Positions 19,139 to 27,986 of a DNA stretch of 64,000 bases are shown one piece after another (the stretch's first letter is position 1; each line of letters opens with the position of its first letter). This stretch comes from Mycobacterium sp. shizuoka-1 (GTDB taxonomy: Bacteria > Actinomycetota > Actinomycetes > Mycobacteriales > Mycobacteriaceae). The position numbers and the translations under genes were made by a program. Where the stretch lies: contig NZ_BEWG01000104.1 of NCBI RefSeq assembly GCF_002723835.1, positions 78,126 to 142,125 on the forward strand. The letters are read 5' to 3'. The notes below the pieces were generated by a model that saw only the letters and a list, made by a program, of their open reading frames with translations, did no database searches and was not told where the DNA came from.

Positions 19139-19702
19139 GTGACGAATCTGCACGCGCCGACCTACATTCCCGTGGAGGTGTGCAGCAGCGTGGGGCTGGC
19201 CCCGTCGACCCCGGTCGAGCAGTGCCTGGCCGCGGTCAAGGCCGACGTGGACGCCGACGGTGTCGCCGCGCCTGCCGCCGACGCCGACGGCCTGCGGCAG
19301 GTGGTGGCCGGCGCACGCGAGAAGGGCATCGACCTCAAGGTCGTCGTGCTGGAGAACAGCCCGGCCATCGACACCCCGTTGCGCGATATCGCCACCGAGA
19401 TCGGCAGCACCGATCCCGGTGCCACGGTCTTGGTGCTGAGCCCGGGCTGGGCCGGGACCTACAGCACCACCTATGACCGCGTCACGCTGGAAGCGGGCCA
19501 GGATGTGGCCAAGACGGCGCCCAATCCCGTGGTCGGCACACAGGCATTTGTCGACCAGTTGGACACCCCGGACTTTCCCTGGATGGGATTAACGATCACG
19601 CTCGTGATCGGGGTGGCCGGGGCGGCTGTTTTGACCCGAGTTCTGCAGCGTCGAGCCCGCCGCTCGCAAAATGCCACAACCGCTGCTGAGCAGGCAAAAT
19701 AG
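19139..19702 (+). CDS. Rv1476-like membrane protein
   Basis: A 187-residue protein with an N-terminal soluble domain of about 140 residues and one C-terminal membrane helix (MGLTITLVIGVAGAAVLTRVL) followed by a basic tail, suggesting a tail-anchored topology. The soluble part has VEQCLAAVKADVDADGVAAP and alternating beta-alpha segments but no catalytic motif that I recognise. GTG 19139 is the start whose product length fits M. tuberculosis Rv1476. It stands directly in front of ripA-ripB but is separated from them by a 190-base regulatory region. Confidence 0.75.
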   Translation: MTNLHAPTYIPVEVCSSVGLAPSTPVEQCLAAVKADVDADGVAAPAADADGLRQVVAGAREKGIDLKVVVLENSPAIDTPLRDIATEIGSTDPGATVLVLSPGWAGTYSTTYDRVTLEAGQDVAKTAPNPVVGTQAFVDQLDTPDFPWMGLTITLVIGVAGAAVLTRVLQRRARRSQNATTAAEQAK

Positions 19703-19785
19703 CCTTATCTGGCAAATCAATAAGATTACTTTTCGGCAACATCCCGTAAATGACAAACATGTAATTCTTGCCGGAAGTTTCCTCT

Positions 19786-19866
19786 GCGACAAATGTGACG
19801 TACGGTGCAACTGTCGCCATTGTTAATGATGTGACTCATGTGACATCTGTTACTGGCGTGACTGCA
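19786..19866 (+). promoter_or_regulatory. Nine-bp phased GTnAC repeats upstream of ripA (possible MtrA sites)
   Basis: Units starting at 19786, 19795, 19804, 19813, 19822, 19831, 19840, 19849 and 19858 are spaced exactly 9 bp. Their first five bases read GCGAC, GTGAC, GGTGC, GTCGC, GTTAA, GTGAC, GTGAC, GTTAC and GTGAC; the last four units are the best. OmpR-class regulators bind tandem direct repeats of this kind, and MtrA sites are reported as spaced GTnAC motifs, with ripA a known MtrA-linked gene. The array ends 26 bases before the ripA ATG. Identity of the binding protein is inferred. Confidence 0.6.
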
Positions 19867-19892
19867 CGTGGAGCAGAGGAGACCAGAGTCGA

Positions 19893-21359
19893 ATGAGACG
19901 TTCCCATCGCGGCTCTCTTTTCCGGCCGGCCATCCGCATCGCCAAGCCGGTGTGCCCGTTGGCCCTGTCCGTCGCCATGACGCTGACGGTGCCGGGGCTG
20001 GCCCAGGCCGAGCCCGCCGGCGGCCCGAACACGATCGCCGGGCTGATCGCCGACGTCGCCGACGCCAACCAGCGGCTGCAGGACATCGGTGCCAAGGTGC
20101 AGGCCGAGCAGGAGAGTGTCAACAAGGCGATTGTCGACGTGCAGACCGCTCGCGACGCGGCGACCGCCGCCAGTGCGCAGGTCGAGGAGAGCGCGCAGGC
20201 GGTCTCCGCCGCCAACGCCGCCATCGCCGATGCCCAGAAGCGTTTCGACACCTTCGCTGCGGCGACCTACATCAACGGGCCCTCGGCCGCACTGGTGATG
20301 GCCACCAACCCCGAAGACATCATCGCCAGCACGTCGGCGGGGCAGACCCTGGCCGTCAGCTCCCAGCAGGTGATGACCGACCTGCAGCGCGCCCGCACCG
20401 AGCAGGTCAACAAGGAGTCCGCGGCCCGGCTGGCCAAGGAGAAGGCCGACCAGGCCGTCGTCGACGCCGAAGCCAGCCAGCAGTCCGCGGTCAGCGCGCT
20501 CACCGCCGCACAGAAGACGTTCGCCGATCAGCAGGCCGAGATCAACCGGCTGGCCGCCGAACGCAAGGCCGCCCAGGAGAAGCTCGACGCCGCCCGCCTC
20601 TCGGTTCAGCGGTCGACGCCGGCGGATTCGCCTGCCGCGGTGCCCCAGTCGGCCGCGACCGGCCCGGCGACCCCGGGGGATCGCTGGGATCCGGCCGCGC
20701 CTGGTTCACCCAAAGCGCCCAACGCCGGCGTCGTCCCGCCGTACGGCAGCGCCTCGGAATGGGACACCACCCTGCCGATGGTGCCCAGCGCGTTCGTCTC
20801 CGGCGATCCGATCCAGATCATCAACGCGGTGTTGCAGATCTCGTCGTCCTCGCTGAACGCGACCAAGCAGATGGGCAAGACCTTCCTGCAGAAGCTGGGC
20901 ATCCTCAAGCCCGACGACACCGGCATCACCAACGGTGCGATTCCCTACGTGTACGGCGCGCAGGCCTCCGAGTACGTGATCAAACGAGCCATGTCCCAGA
21001 TGGGCGTGCCGTACTCGTGGGGCGGCGGGACCGCCACCGGCCCCAGCAACGGAATCGACAGCGGCGCAGGCACCGTCGGCTTCGACTGCTCCGGGCTGAT
21101 CCTCTATGCGTTCGCCGGTGTCGGCATCAAGCTGCCGCACTACTCGGGGTCGCAGTACAACATGGGCCGCAAGATCCCGTCGTCGCAGATGCGCCGCGGT
21201 GACGTGATCTTCTACGGCCCCGGCGGCAGCCAGCACGTGACGCTCTACCTGGGCCAGGGCCAAATGCTCGAAGCTCCCTACACCGGCTCCAACGTGAAGA
21301 TCTCGCCGGTACGCACCAGCGGCATGACACCGTTCGTCGTCCGCTACATCGAATACTGA
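19893..21359 (+). CDS. ripA: RipA, peptidoglycan D,L-endopeptidase (NlpC/P60)
   Basis: A 488-residue secreted cell-wall hydrolase needed to separate daughter cells. A signal peptide with basic N-region and hydrophobic core ends near residue 39 (GLAQA-EP). Residues 45-250 are Ala/Gln/Glu-rich coiled coil (the autoinhibitory region), followed by a Pro-rich linker and the NlpC/P60 domain in the last 130 residues. Catalytic Cys 399 lies in VGFDCSGL and His 448 in SQHVTLYLGQG. GAGGAG lies upstream of the ATG. Followed at once by ripB, as Rv1477-Rv1478 are. Confidence 0.95.
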   Translation: MRRSHRGSLFRPAIRIAKPVCPLALSVAMTLTVPGLAQAEPAGGPNTIAGLIADVADANQRLQDIGAKVQAEQESVNKAIVDVQTARDAATAASAQVEESAQAVSAANAAIADAQKRFDTFAAATYINGPSAALVMATNPEDIIASTSAGQTLAVSSQQVMTDLQRARTEQVNKESAARLAKEKADQAVVDAEASQQSAVSALTAAQKTFADQQAEINRLAAERKAAQEKLDAARLSVQRSTPADSPAAVPQSAATGPATPGDRWDPAAPGSPKAPNAGVVPPYGSASEWDTTLPMVPSAFVSGDPIQIINAVLQISSSSLNATKQMGKTFLQKLGILKPDDTGITNGAIPYVYGAQASEYVIKRAMSQMGVPYSWGGGTATGPSNGIDSGAGTVGFDCSGLILYAFAGVGIKLPHYSGSQYNMGRKIPSSQMRRGDVIFYGPGGSQHVTLYLGQGQMLEAPYTGSNVKISPVRTSGMTPFVVRYIEY

Positions 21360-21385
21360 CTTTCAGCTGTACAGGAGTTTTCCCT

Positions 21386-22075
21386 ATGTCTCGCACCAGT
21401 TCTCGGCGGCTGTTCGTCGGGACGATCCTGACGGCACTGACTCTGGGGCTGGGCATTGCCGCCCCGGCGAATGCCGATCCGGGCGAGTGGGACCCGACGC
21501 TGCCCAAGATCCTCAGTGCCGGCGCCCCCGGCGATCCGCTGGCCGTGGCCAACGCCTCGCTGCAGGTCACCCAGCAGGCTGCCCAGGCCACCATGGACCT
21601 GGGCCGCAGGTTCCTGGCCGGGCTCGGCATCGGCGGCTCGCCCTCGGCGCTGCCCGGTGGCCGGGTCCGGGGCCCGCAGGCCATCGAATACGTGATCGCC
21701 CGCGGCGCCTCCCAGCGCGGCGTGCCCTACTCGTGGGGCGGCGGCGCGATCAACGGCCCCAGCGCCGGGGTGGAAGAGGACGCCGGCAAGGTCGGCTACG
21801 ACTGCTCGGGCTTCACCCGCTACGCCTTCGCCGGGGTGGGGGTGCAGATCCCCAAGTACTCCGGCGACCAGTACAACGCGGGCCGGCACATCCCGCCGTC
21901 ACAGGCAAAGCGCGGCGACCTGATCTTCTACGGACCGAACGGCACCCAGCACGTCGCGCTCTATCTGGGCAACGGCCAGATGCTGGAGGCTTCGTCGGCG
22001 GCCGGTCAGGTCACCGTCAGCCCGGTCCGCACCGCGGGCATGACGCCGTACCTGACGCGCATCATCGAGACCTGA
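21386..22075 (+). CDS. ripB: RipB, peptidoglycan endopeptidase (NlpC/P60)
   Basis: A 229-residue secreted paralogue of RipA lacking the coiled-coil domain. Signal peptide: basic MSRTSSRRL, hydrophobic core, cleavage near PANA-DP (about residue 31). The NlpC/P60 catalytic Cys 140 is in VGYDCSGFTRYAF and the His in GTQHVALYLGNGQ. An approximately 35-residue stretch before the domain (EWDPTLPKILSAGAPGDPLAVANASLQ) is also present in RipA, so the two arose by duplication. AGGAG before the ATG. Confidence 0.94.
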   Translation: MSRTSSRRLFVGTILTALTLGLGIAAPANADPGEWDPTLPKILSAGAPGDPLAVANASLQVTQQAAQATMDLGRRFLAGLGIGGSPSALPGGRVRGPQAIEYVIARGASQRGVPYSWGGGAINGPSAGVEEDAGKVGYDCSGFTRYAFAGVGVQIPKYSGDQYNAGRHIPPSQAKRGDLIFYGPNGTQHVALYLGNGQMLEASSAAGQVTVSPVRTAGMTPYLTRIIET

Positions 22076-22205
22076 GCGCGGCCCGGCCAACCCCGTTGCC
22101 CGACGCGCCAGCGAACGGGGCACGTCGACGGATCTCAGAACGCCTGGAATAGTTGTGTGCGGGTGCCGAGGTGCCCGAGGAAACCAACAGCTGTGGAGGA
22201 AGTCG

Positions 22206-23324
22206 ATGACGTCACCAGGTGGGTCGCCCGCAGGCCCCGGAGGGTTTGCCGGGCCGACCGGAGCACCGGCCGCGCCGCCGTCCGGCGGTAACGGTCTGGC
22301 CGGCGAGGTGCACACCCTGGAACGGGCGATCTTCGAGGTCAAGCGCATCATCGTGGGCCAGGACCAGCTCGTCGAGCGCATCCTGGTCGGGCTGCTGGCC
22401 AAGGGGCACGTGCTGCTCGAAGGTGTCCCCGGTGTCGCCAAGACGCTGGCGGTCGAGACCTTCGCGAAGGTGGTCGGCGGCACCTTCGCCCGCATCCAGT
22501 TCACCCCCGACCTGGTGCCCACCGACATCATCGGTACCCGCATCTACCGCCAGGGCCGCGAGGAATTCGACACCGAGTTCGGCCCTGTCATGTGCAACTT
22601 CCTGCTGGCCGACGAGATCAACCGCGCTCCGGCAAAGGTGCAGTCGGCGCTGCTGGAGGTCATGGCCGAGCGCAAGATCTCCATCGGCGGCAAGGACTAC
22701 CCGCTGCCCAAGCCGTTCCTGGTGATGGCCACCCAGAACCCGATCGAGAACGAGGGCGTCTACCCGCTGCCCGAAGCGCAGCGGGACCGCTTCCTGTTCA
22801 AGATCAACGTGGACTATCCCTCGCCGGAGGAAGAACGCGAGATCATCTACCGGATGGGGGTCGCCCCGCCGGAGCCCAAGCAGATCCTCAACACCGGTGA
22901 TCTGCAGCGGCTGCAGGAGGTCGCCGCGAACAACTTCGTCCACCACGCGCTGGTGGACTACGTGGTGCGCGTCGTCACCGCGACCCGGCGGCCCGAGCAG
23001 TTCGGCATGAACGACGTCAAGTCCTGGGTGGCGTTCGGCGCCTCGCCGCGCGCGTCGCTGGGCATCATCGCCGCCGCCCGCGCGCTCGCGCTGGTGCGCG
23101 GCCGCGACTACGTGATCCCGCAGGACGTCATCGACGTGATCCCCGACGTGCTGCGCCACCGCCTGGTGCTGACCTACGACGCGCTGGCCGACGACGTCAA
23201 GGCCGAGACCGTGATCAACCGGATCCTGCAGACCGTTGCGCTGCCTCAGGTGAACGCCGTTCCGCAGCAAGGACATTCGGCGCCTCCGGGGGTTCCCGCC
23301 GGGGCGGGTGCCAACGGTCGGTGA
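22206..23324 (+). CDS. moxR1: MoxR1, AAA+ ATPase
   Basis: A 372-residue MoxR-type AAA+ ATPase, presumed chaperone for the VWA proteins encoded downstream. A Gly/Pro-rich N-terminal stretch of about 35 residues is followed by Walker A GVPGVAKTLAVE, Walker B FLLADEINRAPAKVQSALLE, sensor 1 MATQNPIENEG and arginine-finger region LPEAQRDRFLFK. ATG 22206 has GGAGGA seven bases upstream. It overlaps the next gene by four bases; the moxR-DUF58-VWA order is a widespread module and matches Rv1479-Rv1481. Confidence 0.93.
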   Translation: MTSPGGSPAGPGGFAGPTGAPAAPPSGGNGLAGEVHTLERAIFEVKRIIVGQDQLVERILVGLLAKGHVLLEGVPGVAKTLAVETFAKVVGGTFARIQFTPDLVPTDIIGTRIYRQGREEFDTEFGPVMCNFLLADEINRAPAKVQSALLEVMAERKISIGGKDYPLPKPFLVMATQNPIENEGVYPLPEAQRDRFLFKINVDYPSPEEEREIIYRMGVAPPEPKQILNTGDLQRLQEVAANNFVHHALVDYVVRVVTATRRPEQFGMNDVKSWVAFGASPRASLGIIAAARALALVRGRDYVIPQDVIDVIPDVLRHRLVLTYDALADDVKAETVINRILQTVALPQVNAVPQQGHSAPPGVPAGAGANGR

Positions 23325-24265
23325 GCGAATCGGAAACCATCCACCCGCCGTCGTTCCAGCGCGGTGAGATCGGTGACGCCAAGCTCTCGGCCGCACTGCG
23401 CACCCTCGAGCTCACGGTCAAGCGCAAGCTCGACGGGGTGCTGCACGGCAACCACCTCGGCCTGATCCCCGGCCCGGGCTCGGAGCCGGGGGAGTCGCGG
23501 CTCTACCAGCCCGGTGACGACGTACGCCGGATGGACTGGTCGGTCACCGCCCGCACCACCCACCCGCACGTGCGGCAGATGATCGCCGACCGCGAGTTGG
23601 AGACGTGGCTGGTGGTCGACATGTCGGCCAGCCTGGACTTCGGCACCACCGGCTGCGAGAAGCGCGACCTGGCCGTCGCCGCGGCGGCCGCCATCACCTA
23701 TCTCAACAGCGGCGGCGGCAACCGCATCGGCGCGTTGGTCGCCAACGGCGACTCGATCGTGCGGGTACCGGCCCGCTCCGGACGCCAGCACGAGCAGAGC
23801 CTGCTGCGAGCGATCGCCACGGCGCCGCGCGCGCCACTGGGGGTTCGGGGTGACCTGGCCGCCGCGATCGACGCCCTGCGCAGGCCCGAACGTCGCCGCG
23901 GGATGGCGGTGGTGATCAGTGACTTCCTGGGCCCGATCAACTGGATGCGGCCGCTGCGCGCCATCGCCGCCCGCCACGAGGTGCTCGGCATCGAGGTGCT
24001 CGACCCGCGCGACGTCGAACTGCCGCCGGTCGGCGACGTGATCCTGCAGGACACCGAGTCCGGCGCCACCCGCGAATTCACCATCGACGAGCAGTTGCGC
24101 GACGATTTCGCCCGCGCCGCCGCGGTGCACCGCGAAGAGGTGGCGCGCACCCTGCGCCGCTGCGGCGCACCGCTGATGACGCTGCGCACCGACCGCGACT
24201 GGATCGCCGACATCGTGCGGTTCGTCGCCTCCCGCCGGCGCGGCGCCCTGGCAGGTAGCCAATGA
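23321..24265 (+). CDS. DUF58 domain protein
   Basis: A 314-residue protein carrying the DUF58 signature YQPGDDVRRMDWSVTARTTHPHVRQMIADRELETWLVVDMSASLDFG (about residues 62-108), a VWA-related fold that usually accompanies MoxR ATPases. No membrane segment is evident, so it is probably cytoplasmic. GTG start overlaps the moxR1 stop, and its stop overlaps the following ATG (ATGA), giving three coupled genes. Exact role unknown; in related systems such modules assist folding or insertion of envelope complexes. Confidence 0.87.
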   Translation: MSESETIHPPSFQRGEIGDAKLSAALRTLELTVKRKLDGVLHGNHLGLIPGPGSEPGESRLYQPGDDVRRMDWSVTARTTHPHVRQMIADRELETWLVVDMSASLDFGTTGCEKRDLAVAAAAAITYLNSGGGNRIGALVANGDSIVRVPARSGRQHEQSLLRAIATAPRAPLGVRGDLAAAIDALRRPERRRGMAVVISDFLGPINWMRPLRAIAARHEVLGIEVLDPRDVELPPVGDVILQDTESGATREFTIDEQLRDDFARAAAVHREEVARTLRRCGAPLMTLRTDRDWIADIVRFVASRRRGALAGSQ

Positions 24266-25269
24266 CCTTGCCGTTGCTCGGGCCGATGACGCTGTCCGGG
24301 TTCGAACACCCGTGGTTCTTCCTGTTCCTGCTCGTCATCGCGGGACTGGTCGGGCTCTACGTCGTGGTGCAGTACGCCCGGCAGAAGCGTTTCCTGCGCT
24401 TCGCCAACATGGAACTGCTGGAAAGCGTTGCGCCCAAACGCCCCAACACATGGCGGCACCTGCCCGCGATCCTGTTGATCGCCTCGCTGGTACTGCTGAC
24501 CATCGCGATGGCCGGGCCCACCCACGATGTGCGCATCCCGCGCAACCGCGCGGTGGTGATGCTGACCATCGACGTCTCGCAGTCGATGCGCGCCACCGAC
24601 GTCGAGCCCAGCCGGCTGGCCGCCGCGCAGGAAGCCGCCAAGCAGTTCGCCGATCAGCTCACCCCGGGCATCAACCTGGGGCTGATCGCCTATGCCGGCA
24701 CGGCCACCGTTCTGGTGTCGCCGACGACCAACCGCGAGGCCACCAAACAGGCGATCGACAAGCTGCAACTGGCCGACCGCACCGCCACCGGCGAGGCGAT
24801 CTTCACCTCGCTGCAGGCCATCGCGACGGTCGGCGCGGTGATCGGTGGTGGTGACACCCCGCCGCCGGCCCGCATCGTGCTGATGTCGGACGGCAAGGAG
24901 ACCGTGCCGTCCAACCCGGACAACCCCAAGGGTGCGTTCACCGCCGCCCGCACGGCCAAGGATCAGGGTGTGCCGATCTCCACGGTGTCGTTCGGTACCC
25001 CGTACGGCTATGTCGAGATCAACGACCAGCGCCAGCCGGTTCCGGTGGACGACGACATGCTCAAGAAGATCGCCGAGCTCTCCGGCGGCAACGCCTACAC
25101 CGCGTCGAGCCTGCAGCAGCTCAAAGAGGTCTTCACCTCGCTGCAGGACCAGATCGGCTACGAGACCATCCGGGGTGAGGCCTCCACCGGCTGGCTGCGG
25201 CTCGGGGCGCTGGTGCTGGCCGTCGCCGCCCTGTCCGCGTTGCTGATCAACCGCCGTCTGCCGGGCTGA
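24262..25269 (+). CDS. Membrane-anchored VWA domain protein (BatA-like)
   Basis: A 335-residue protein with two N-terminal membrane helices (HPWFFLFLLVIAGLVGLYVVV and LPAILLIASLVLLTIAMAG), a von Willebrand A domain with the metal-binding motif DVSQSMRATD (about residues 103-112), and a C-terminal helix LRLGALVLAVAALSALLIN. This is the BatA/Rv1481 arrangement and partners with the MoxR ATPase encoded two genes upstream. The VWA domain would face the periplasmic side or cytoplasm depending on topology, which the sequence does not settle. Confidence 0.88.
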   Translation: MTLPLLGPMTLSGFEHPWFFLFLLVIAGLVGLYVVVQYARQKRFLRFANMELLESVAPKRPNTWRHLPAILLIASLVLLTIAMAGPTHDVRIPRNRAVVMLTIDVSQSMRATDVEPSRLAAAQEAAKQFADQLTPGINLGLIAYAGTATVLVSPTTNREATKQAIDKLQLADRTATGEAIFTSLQAIATVGAVIGGGDTPPPARIVLMSDGKETVPSNPDNPKGAFTAARTAKDQGVPISTVSFGTPYGYVEINDQRQPVPVDDDMLKKIAELSGGNAYTASSLQQLKEVFTSLQDQIGYETIRGEASTGWLRLGALVLAVAALSALLINRRLPG

Positions 25270-25298
25270 CACCACGCGTTTTCGGCGCGTCGCCAATT

Positions 25299-25327
25299 TC
25301 AAGGAAAGCGAGCCGAGGCACTAAGTT
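25299..25327 (+). promoter_or_regulatory. Possible fabG1-inhA promoter
   Basis: TAAGTT at 25322-25327 is a plausible -10 with TTCAAG about 18 bases upstream as -35. The -10 ends seven bases before the fabG1 ATG, so the mRNA could start at or next to the ATG (leaderless). The corresponding M. tuberculosis region is where promoter mutations raise InhA and give isoniazid resistance. Elements are assigned by eye. Confidence 0.4.
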
Positions 25328-25334
25328 GACTCCC

Positions 25335-26075
25335 ATGACCGACAACGCTGTGGGAGCAAAACCCGCATTCGTCTCCCGTTCGGTGCTCGTCACCGGTGGA
25401 AACCGGGGCATCGGCCTGGCGATCGCGCAGCGACTGGCCGCCGACGGCCACAAGGTCGCGGTCACCCATCGCGGTTCCGGCGCACCCGAAGGACTGTTCG
25501 GGGTGGAGTGCGACGTCACCGACAGTGCGGCGGTGGACCGCGCGTTCACCGAGGTCGAGGAACATCAGGGCCCTGTCGAGGTGCTGGTGTCCAACGCAGG
25601 CATCTCCAAGGACGCCTTCCTGATCCGGATGACCGAAGACCGGTTCACCGACGTGATCGACGCCAACCTCACCGGGGCGTTCCGGGTGGCCCAGCGTGCG
25701 TCACGCAGCATGCAGCGCAAGCGTTTCGGCCGGATCATCTTCATCGGCTCGGTGTCGGGGATGTGGGGCATCGGCAACCAGGCGAACTATGCGGCCGCCA
25801 AGGCCGGCCTGATCGGCATGGCCCGCTCGATCTCGCGCGAACTGTCCAAGGCCGGCGTCACCGCCAACGTCGTCGCACCCGGCTACATCGACACCGAGAT
25901 GACCCGTGCGCTCGACGAGCGCATCCAGGAGGGTGCGTTGGACTTCATCCCGGCCAAACGGGTCGGGACGGCGCAGGAGGTCGCCGGGGCGGTCAGCTTC
26001 CTGGCATCCGAGGACGCCAGTTACATCGCCGGTGCGGTGATCCCGGTCGACGGCGGTATGGGCATGGGCCACTGA
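25335..26075 (+). CDS. fabG1: 3-oxoacyl-ACP reductase MabA/FabG1
   Basis: A 246-residue SDR reductase of the FAS-II system which makes mycolic acid precursors. NADPH site VLVTGGNRGIGLAIA, SDR active site with Ser in IGSVSGMWG and the YxxxK motif in NYAAAKAGL, and NVVAPGYIDTEMT. The N-terminal AKPAFVSRSVLVTGG stretch is characteristic of MabA. ATG 25335 is chosen over an upstream TTG. Operon with inhA (35 bases downstream) and hemH. Confidence 0.95.
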   Translation: MTDNAVGAKPAFVSRSVLVTGGNRGIGLAIAQRLAADGHKVAVTHRGSGAPEGLFGVECDVTDSAAVDRAFTEVEEHQGPVEVLVSNAGISKDAFLIRMTEDRFTDVIDANLTGAFRVAQRASRSMQRKRFGRIIFIGSVSGMWGIGNQANYAAAKAGLIGMARSISRELSKAGVTANVVAPGYIDTEMTRALDERIQEGALDFIPAKRVGTAQEVAGAVSFLASEDASYIAGAVIPVDGGMGMGH

Positions 26076-26110
26076 GTCGGTACGAAGAGACACGAACTGA
26101 AGGGCTTCAC

Positions 26111-26917
26111 ATGACTCTTTTGCAAGGCAAGCGCATCCTCGTCACGGGAATCATCACCGACAGCTCGATCGCGTTCTACATCGCCAAGGTCGCACAGGAG
26201 GCCGGCGCAGAGCTGGTGCTCACCGGCTTCGACCGGATGAAACTGATCCGCCGGATCGCCGACCGGCTGCCCAACCCGGCGCCGCTGATCGAACTCGACG
26301 TGCAGAATGAGGAGCACCTGTCGACGCTGGCCGACCGGATCACCGCCGAGATCGGCGAGGGCAACAAGCTCGACGGCGTGGTGCACTCCATCGGCTTCAT
26401 GCCGCAGACCGGGATGGGCATCAACCCGTTCTTCGACGCCCCGTACGAGGATGTCGCCAAGGGCATCCACATCTCGGCGTATTCCTATGCCTCCCTGGCC
26501 AAGGCCGTGCTGCCGGTGATGAATCCCGGCGGCGGCATCGTCGGCATGGACTTCGACCCCACCCGGGCGATGCCGGCCTACAACTGGATGACGGTCGCCA
26601 AGAGCGCGCTGGAGTCGGTCAACCGGTTCGTTGCGCGCGAAGCCGGCAAGGTCGGGGTGCGGTCCAATCTGGTTGCCGCGGGCCCGATCCGGACCCTGGC
26701 GATGAGTGCGATCGTCGGCGGTGCGCTGGGTGAAGAGGCCGGCGCACAGATGAAGCTGCTCGAAGAGGGCTGGGATCAGCGTGCCCCGCTGGGCTGGAAC
26801 ATGAAGGACCCGACGCCGGTCGCCAAGACGGTGTGCGCCCTGCTCTCGGACTGGCTGCCCGCCACCACCGGCGGCATCATCTTCGCCGACGGTGGCGCCA
26901 GCACCCAGCTGCTCTAG
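26111..26917 (+). CDS. inhA: Enoyl-ACP reductase InhA
   Basis: A 268-residue NADH-dependent enoyl-ACP reductase of FAS-II, target of isoniazid and ethionamide. The sequence is nearly collinear with M. tuberculosis InhA: ILVTGIITDSSIAFYIA, HSIGFMPQTGMGINPF containing the Ser equivalent to Ser94, and the catalytic Tyr and Lys in AYNWMTVAKSALES. None of the residues I recall as common resistance positions (Ile21, Ser94) looks altered. It lies between fabG1 and hemH, with hemH starting four bases after its stop. Confidence 0.97.
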   Translation: MTLLQGKRILVTGIITDSSIAFYIAKVAQEAGAELVLTGFDRMKLIRRIADRLPNPAPLIELDVQNEEHLSTLADRITAEIGEGNKLDGVVHSIGFMPQTGMGINPFFDAPYEDVAKGIHISAYSYASLAKAVLPVMNPGGGIVGMDFDPTRAMPAYNWMTVAKSALESVNRFVAREAGKVGVRSNLVAAGPIRTLAMSAIVGGALGEEAGAQMKLLEEGWDQRAPLGWNMKDPTPVAKTVCALLSDWLPATTGGIIFADGGASTQLL

Positions 26918-26921
26918 GCCG

Positions 26922-27986
26922 ATGTCCGCGCCGGCGTTTGACGCGCTGCTCGTGCTGTCGTTCGGCGGCCCGGAGGGCCCCGAACAGGTGATGCCGTTCC
27001 TGGAGAACGTGACTCGCGGCCGGGGTATCCCGCCCGAGCGGCTGGCCGCCGTCGCCGAGCACTACCTGCACTTCGGTGGTGTCTCGCCGATCAACGGCAT
27101 CAACCGCGCGCTGATCGAGGCGATCCGCGCCGAGCTCGCCGAGCGCGGTGAGCAGCTGCCGGTGTACTTCGGCAACCGCAACTGGCACCCGATGGTCGAA
27201 GACACCGTCGCCGCGATGACGTCCGACGGTGTCCGGCGTGCCGCGGTGTTCGCCACCTCCGCGTGGGGTGGCTACTCCGGATGCGCCCAGTACCAGGAGG
27301 ACATCGTCCGCGCTCGTGCCGCGGTCGGCGACGGTGCGCCGGAACTGGTCAAGCTGCGCCAGTACTTCGACCATCCGCTGCTGGTGGCGATGTTCGCCGA
27401 CGCGATCGCCGATGCCGCTGCGACACTGCCCGACTCGGTGCGCCCCGACGCCCGGCTGGTGTTTACCGCGCATTCGATACCCCTGCGCGCCGCCGACCGG
27501 TGCGGGCCGGATCTGTATGCCCGCCAGGTGCATTACACCGCCGCGCTGGTGGCGGCGGCCGCCGGCTACGCCGACTACGACGTGGTGTGGCAGTCCCGGT
27601 CCGGTCCACCCCAGGTGCCGTGGCTGGAACCCGATGTCGGGGACCATCTCTGCGCGCTGGCCGAATCGGGCACCACCGCGGTGCTGATCTGTCCGGTGGG
27701 GTTCGTCGCCGACCACATCGAAGTGGTGTGGGACTTGGACAACGAATTGCGGGAACAGGCCGACGATTTGGGAATCGCGCTGGCGCGGGCGACGACACCC
27801 AATGCCCAGCCCCGCTTCGCCCGGTTGGTGCTCGACCTCCTCGACGAGGTGCGCGACGGCCGGGAGCCGTCGAGAGTGGTTGGGTCCCAGCCCGTTCCGG
27901 GTTACGGGGCCAGCGTCGACGGCCGGTTCTGCACGCCGCAGTGTGCGGCGGGCGCTAGTGCCAGGCCGAGTGCAGGATCGCGCTGA
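26922..27986 (+). CDS. hemH: Coproporphyrin/protoporphyrin ferrochelatase (HemH/CpfC)
   Basis: A 354-residue ferrochelatase that inserts iron into coproporphyrin III in the actinobacterial heme route. Family marks are LLVLSFGGPEGPEQVMPFLENVTRGR, HFGGVSPINGINR, the metal-binding His in VFTAHSIPLRAAD, and CPVGFVADHIEVVWDLD. Cysteines in GYSGCAQYQED and a C-terminal FCTPQCAA are compatible with the [2Fe-2S] cluster known for mycobacterial enzymes. ATG 26922 follows inhA by four bases, so heme synthesis is co-transcribed with FAS-II genes. The 3' end overlaps a convergent gene by 32 bases. Confidence 0.94.
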   Translation: MSAPAFDALLVLSFGGPEGPEQVMPFLENVTRGRGIPPERLAAVAEHYLHFGGVSPINGINRALIEAIRAELAERGEQLPVYFGNRNWHPMVEDTVAAMTSDGVRRAAVFATSAWGGYSGCAQYQEDIVRARAAVGDGAPELVKLRQYFDHPLLVAMFADAIADAAATLPDSVRPDARLVFTAHSIPLRAADRCGPDLYARQVHYTAALVAAAAGYADYDVVWQSRSGPPQVPWLEPDVGDHLCALAESGTTAVLICPVGFVADHIEVVWDLDNELREQADDLGIALARATTPNAQPRFARLVLDLLDEVRDGREPSRVVGSQPVPGYGASVDGRFCTPQCAAGASARPSAGSR

